Source: Nitzschia sp. DOCU1 (taxonomy: Eukaryota > Bacillariophyta > Bacillariophyceae > Bacillariales > Bacillariaceae). From it: DNA of 64,000 bases. Each line of letters starts with the position of its first letter. Positions within the stretch are counted from its first letter, which is position 1. The stretch spans positions 496,001 through 560,000 of the forward strand of contig OX596001.1 in assembly GCA_951394045.1 (NCBI GenBank), written 5' to 3'. Positions 61,263 to 64,000 of this stretch are shown here, in pieces. A program made the translations under genes and the position numbers. The notes beneath the pieces are model-generated. The model saw nothing but the letters and a program-made list of their open reading frames with translations, was not told the origin of the DNA and did not search any database.

Positions 61263-64000
61263 ATGTCGGCCTCTCCATCACCACCCCCGAAGCACCAGGA
61301 TTCCTACCAACCGATGGCGGAAGCCCCTAGACGTGTGATGGTGCTGGATGACTGGTCAAAGGTCAGTGATAAGCAGATCGAGGACCTAGTCAACGACGAT
61401 TCCGTTTTTGTGACAAATTCGGAAAATACGCGCGACATGCCCCCCCCTCCACCTGTTGCCCGCCGACGAGTCCTCCAACCGCCATCACCTCCAATGGACG
61501 ACTTACCAGAGGACAATGGTAATGCCGCCGTCGAGGCGTCTACCGAGGAGGATGCTCTAGCCGGTGTAATGGCCCTCGGTGATGCTGTACTTGGACCTCG
61601 CGCAGCACCTCGCGATAAAAGATACTCCTTCCGTAAGAAGAAACTTCTCGGTGACGCCCGACTATACTCCAAGACAGGCTTTCCGATTCTCGGGATTGAC
61701 GGCTACATCGTTGGGTTGGTTGTCGAGTGCCCGAACAAGAAGAAGAATGCCGGTATGTTCAAAGTCGATTGGGTGACCCATTCACCCGGGATGCCAATCA
61801 CGGTCGACCGCTCCCAATTTCGTGAGTGGTACCCATCGAACGACTACATTCGCTCATGTTTCCGTCAGGCGGCACAAGACTACGAAGAGGCCTCACCGGC
61901 AGCTATACGACAATACCTCCGTCTTTCCTTCAGTTTGCCTCCACTTAATCCAGCCGAAGCTGTATCCCCTTCACATGCAGCGCAACCACCACCCCAAGCG
62001 ACAATTGTTCTGACAACGCCGATCCGGTATGCAGGCCGAGCCGCCATGATGACTACGGCCGACTCGGTTTCCACCATGACGCACAGCGTCCAACAAGGTC
62101 TTTCAACGCGGTCGACTAGAAGTAATGCAAGCAACAGCTACGTCGATTCGGATTCTTGTGACGGATCGGACTTCGATGAAGACGACAACGCTTGGTTGGA
62201 GATTCCCACCGAAATCGAGGTAGAAATCGACGACGACGATGCGAACGACGACGATGCAAACGACGACTACGATGCAAACGACGCTGGGCTACATTTCAAT
62301 TTCGAGTTGGTAGACGAGACGACTGAGATACCGGCGCCCCCCCAAATGTATCACGGCCCAAGTGGACTCAAGGCAGGAGTTGCTCTTTCGTTCAGCAACC
62401 CAACGGAGTGTCTGAGGAAATGTGGCGGCCTTACGGTTAGATTCGTCTCTAATCTAGCCAAAGAAACCAACAAATTTTTTTTCAATCATCTACGCCAAAA
62501 ATGCAACAAGAATATGGACTACTGTGGCAAGCCTTGGAAGAATGTCAGTACGAAGGAGATGCATGTGTTCCTAGGTATCATGCTTCGAATTTCCATGCAA
62601 GAGAGGGACGGCGGGGGTTATGCTGCGTACTTCTGCACAGACGACAAACAACTTTCAACAGGGCTTGGGAGTGGCAGCAAGACGAAGACTTTGGAAGGGA
62701 CGAAGGGCTGGGCGCAACGATACATGAAGCTTTGGAGGTTCCAACAGATCAGGGGAGCCTTCCACCCCATGGACAAGGTCGCAGGAAAAGGGGGCGACAA
62801 GTGCTACCAACTTAGAGAAGCGTTGAACAACCTCAACGACGCCTCTAAGAATACATTCCATGCAGGGCCAAACTTGGCGTTCGACGAAGGAGGGGTGTCG
62901 TGCAGGAGCCGCCTGTGCCCTGTTCGGCAATACAACAAGTCCAAACCGCAGCCATACCGAGTTGACTTCTTCGTTCTGGCGGACTCGGAAACTTACGCCG
63001 TCCTCCACATGGATGTTTACCAGGGTCGCAACGAGACAAATGCTTTCGTTGAAAAAGAGGCGGCGCAGCTACGAACAACGATGAAGGCACCAGTGAACGC
63101 AGCAATGAAAATAGGGCTACATAAGGAGGGGCTACAGTACGGCTACCGTACATTCTCCATGGACAATCGCTACCAGTGTCCCGAGCTTGCAACTATTCTT
63201 CGCGATCGATGCCACGTCCTTTCTACCGGTACGTGTAAGGTCAGTAGGAAAGGGTGGCCGAAAGAATTGATGACGATGGAGCTCAAGGGGGGGGATCGAG
63301 GAGAATCAATCATCGCATACGACAAGGTCAACGATATTGTTTGCTTGCAGTGGCGAGATAACAAAGTCGTGAATGTGGTTTCGTCCATCGCGGACATAAC
63401 AGAAGAAGACACTCAAAGGCGCGAAGGTAGTACGATGCGACTACTGAAAGTGCCACGCCCTTTATACCATTACCATCGCTACATGTTTGGAGTTGACAAG
63501 GGCGACCAGATTCGGATGCACAATGGTGGCTTTGCCAGGAAAGCCCACTTCAAGAAGTGGTATAAAAAGTCGTTTTTTGCTGTGCTTGATGTCATGCTGT
63601 TGAACTCACTCATTGCTTGGAATTTGTCAACTGCCGAGCCGGGAATTGATCGGCGTCACTTCAGCCGCCACGATTTCTATGCGTGGATCGCCGATGACTT
63701 CCTGAACTACGACGACGACGACACTAGCACTTCGAACTCGGTAGCAGCGACCGAAGCAACTGCGACGACAGCAACAGCAGATTGTGTGGTCGTAGACGCG
63801 ACGAACGACCGGCGTGGGTGCTATGTGGAAGCCCCGAATAAAAAAGAAAAAGGAAGGCGATGTCTAGTCTGTGGACTAGATGCTCGCTACACAGGAATAG
63901 GGAAGAATGTTCGCGCTTCGGTGTCGTGCTGCAGAAAATGTGGTATATGCCACATGCATGTACCTGCGGAGGTCGACGAGCGTAGGATTCACAAGTTGTT
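61263..64000 (+). CDS. PiggyBac-family transposase (DDE_Tnp_1_7), 3' end outside the window
   Basis: Open from the ATG at 61263 to the last base, 912 codons and still open. The first ~330 residues are Pro-rich then acidic, with Asp/Asn repeats at 62220-62285, a known feature of long piggyBac N-termini. The catalytic core shows AFDEGGVSCRSR with Asp541, QYNKSKPQPYRVDFFVL, a FSMDNRYQC block with Asp634, QWRDNKVVNVVSS, and YMFGVDKGDQIRM with Asp745 and Asp748, followed by KKWYKKSFFAVLDVMLLNSLIAWN. This is the piggyBac D-D-D order. A Cys-rich zinc-binding domain (CLVCGLDARY, CCRKCGICHMHV) is at the visible end. No stop, frameshift or intron was seen. It would cut and reinsert the element at TTAA sites in the nucleus. 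Confidence 0.9.
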   Translation, partial: MSASPSPPPKHQDSYQPMAEAPRRVMVLDDWSKVSDKQIEDLVNDDSVFVTNSENTRDMPPPPPVARRRVLQPPSPPMDDLPEDNGNAAVEASTEEDALAGVMALGDAVLGPRAAPRDKRYSFRKKKLLGDARLYSKTGFPILGIDGYIVGLVVECPNKKKNAGMFKVDWVTHSPGMPITVDRSQFREWYPSNDYIRSCFRQAAQDYEEASPAAIRQYLRLSFSLPPLNPAEAVSPSHAAQPPPQATIVLTTPIRYAGRAAMMTTADSVSTMTHSVQQGLSTRSTRSNASNSYVDSDSCDGSDFDEDDNAWLEIPTEIEVEIDDDDANDDDANDDYDANDAGLHFNFELVDETTEIPAPPQMYHGPSGLKAGVALSFSNPTECLRKCGGLTVRFVSNLAKETNKFFFNHLRQKCNKNMDYCGKPWKNVSTKEMHVFLGIMLRISMQERDGGGYAAYFCTDDKQLSTGLGSGSKTKTLEGTKGWAQRYMKLWRFQQIRGAFHPMDKVAGKGGDKCYQLREALNNLNDASKNTFHAGPNLAFDEGGVSCRSRLCPVRQYNKSKPQPYRVDFFVLADSETYAVLHMDVYQGRNETNAFVEKEAAQLRTTMKAPVNAAMKIGLHKEGLQYGYRTFSMDNRYQCPELATILRDRCHVLSTGTCKVSRKGWPKELMTMELKGGDRGESIIAYDKVNDIVCLQWRDNKVVNVVSSIADITEEDTQRREGSTMRLLKVPRPLYHYHRYMFGVDKGDQIRMHNGGFARKAHFKKWYKKSFFAVLDVMLLNSLIAWNLSTAEPGIDRRHFSRHDFYAWIADDFLNYDDDDTSTSNSVAATEATATTATADCVVVDATNDRRGCYVEAPNKKEKGRRCLVCGLDARYTGIGKNVRASVSCCRKCGICHMHVPAEVDERRIHKL

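Larger units (their letters stand above)
61002..64000 (+). mobile_element. PiggyBac-type DNA transposon (5' part; runs off the window)
   Basis: Begins at TTAACGCCAATC (61002), the same 12 bp as the left end of the remnant at 9452. TTAA is the piggyBac target. Two direct subterminal repeats, AGCGRCTCGCGATTTTT, lie within 61027-61077 at 30-bp spacing. The transposase frame is undamaged to the window edge. The 3' end is not visible. Confidence 0.75.

Overview
The window is nuclear DNA from a eukaryote, most likely a diatom and probably a pennate one. Genes carry short GT-AG introns (about 65-160 bp). Several proteins start with the signal-peptide plus transit-peptide arrangement of secondary plastids, with ASAFAP-like junctions. 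Phosphoglycerate kinase carries a mitochondrial-type presequence, as in stramenopile glycolysis. A DUF6824 protein, a divergent HSF factor, Copia elements of the diatom CoDi type and the diatom-type DDE endonuclease fit the same assignment. The species cannot be fixed from sequence alone. I assembled the exons by hand from splice signals and reading frame, and family names rest on motif recognition, not on searches.

Layout. 1-3051: the 3' end of one gene and an acidic disordered protein. 3309-7856: two tandem, same-strand paralogues of a large secreted alpha-carbonic-anhydrase-like protein with changed zinc ligands. 7857-12396: gene-poor DNA with a TTAA-bounded piggyBac-type remnant and a 180-bp repeat. 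12397-20582: an HSF factor, a DDE transposase-like gene, a Cys-rich protein, an AT-rich minisatellite and a low-complexity Pro/Ala-rich protein followed by two hairpins. 21146-24281: PGK and a probable tail-anchored protein. 24709-28774: a divergent pair of secreted repeat proteins that share a leader but have different bodies. 29921-40137: a Gfo/Idh/MocA oxidoreductase, a Ser/Pro-rich protein, a thylakoid-lumen protein resembling Psb31 and a CRTISO-like enzyme. 41791-48075: a complete Copia LTR retrotransposon with identical LTRs, inserted 60 bp upstream of a DUF6824 gene. 50290-60290: a small thylakoid membrane protein, a secreted acidic protein, tRNA-Thr, a short nuclear-type protein, a PERK-like eIF2alpha kinase and a diatom-type hypothetical protein. 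61002-64000: the 5' part of an apparently intact piggyBac-type transposon that runs off the window.

The most interesting region is 24.7-28.8 kb. Two divergently transcribed genes share the 5' flank, signal peptide and acidic propeptide. One encodes 17 near-identical 23-24 residue zwitterionic repeats. The other encodes a Lys/Gly/Ser and Asp-run protein of silaffin-like composition. The unit of the first array contains the end of the shared propeptide, so the array appears to have grown by amplifying the pro/mature junction. This looks like a modular family of secreted, possibly biosilica- or cell-wall-associated precursors.

Other points of note are the altered active site shared by the two carbonic-anhydrase-like paralogues, a retrotransposon whose gag and pol are in one frame split by a single UGA and whose putative primer site resembles the D-arm of initiator tRNA-Met, and matching termini (TTAACGCCAATC) on the piggyBac remnant and the longer element about 51.5 kb apart.
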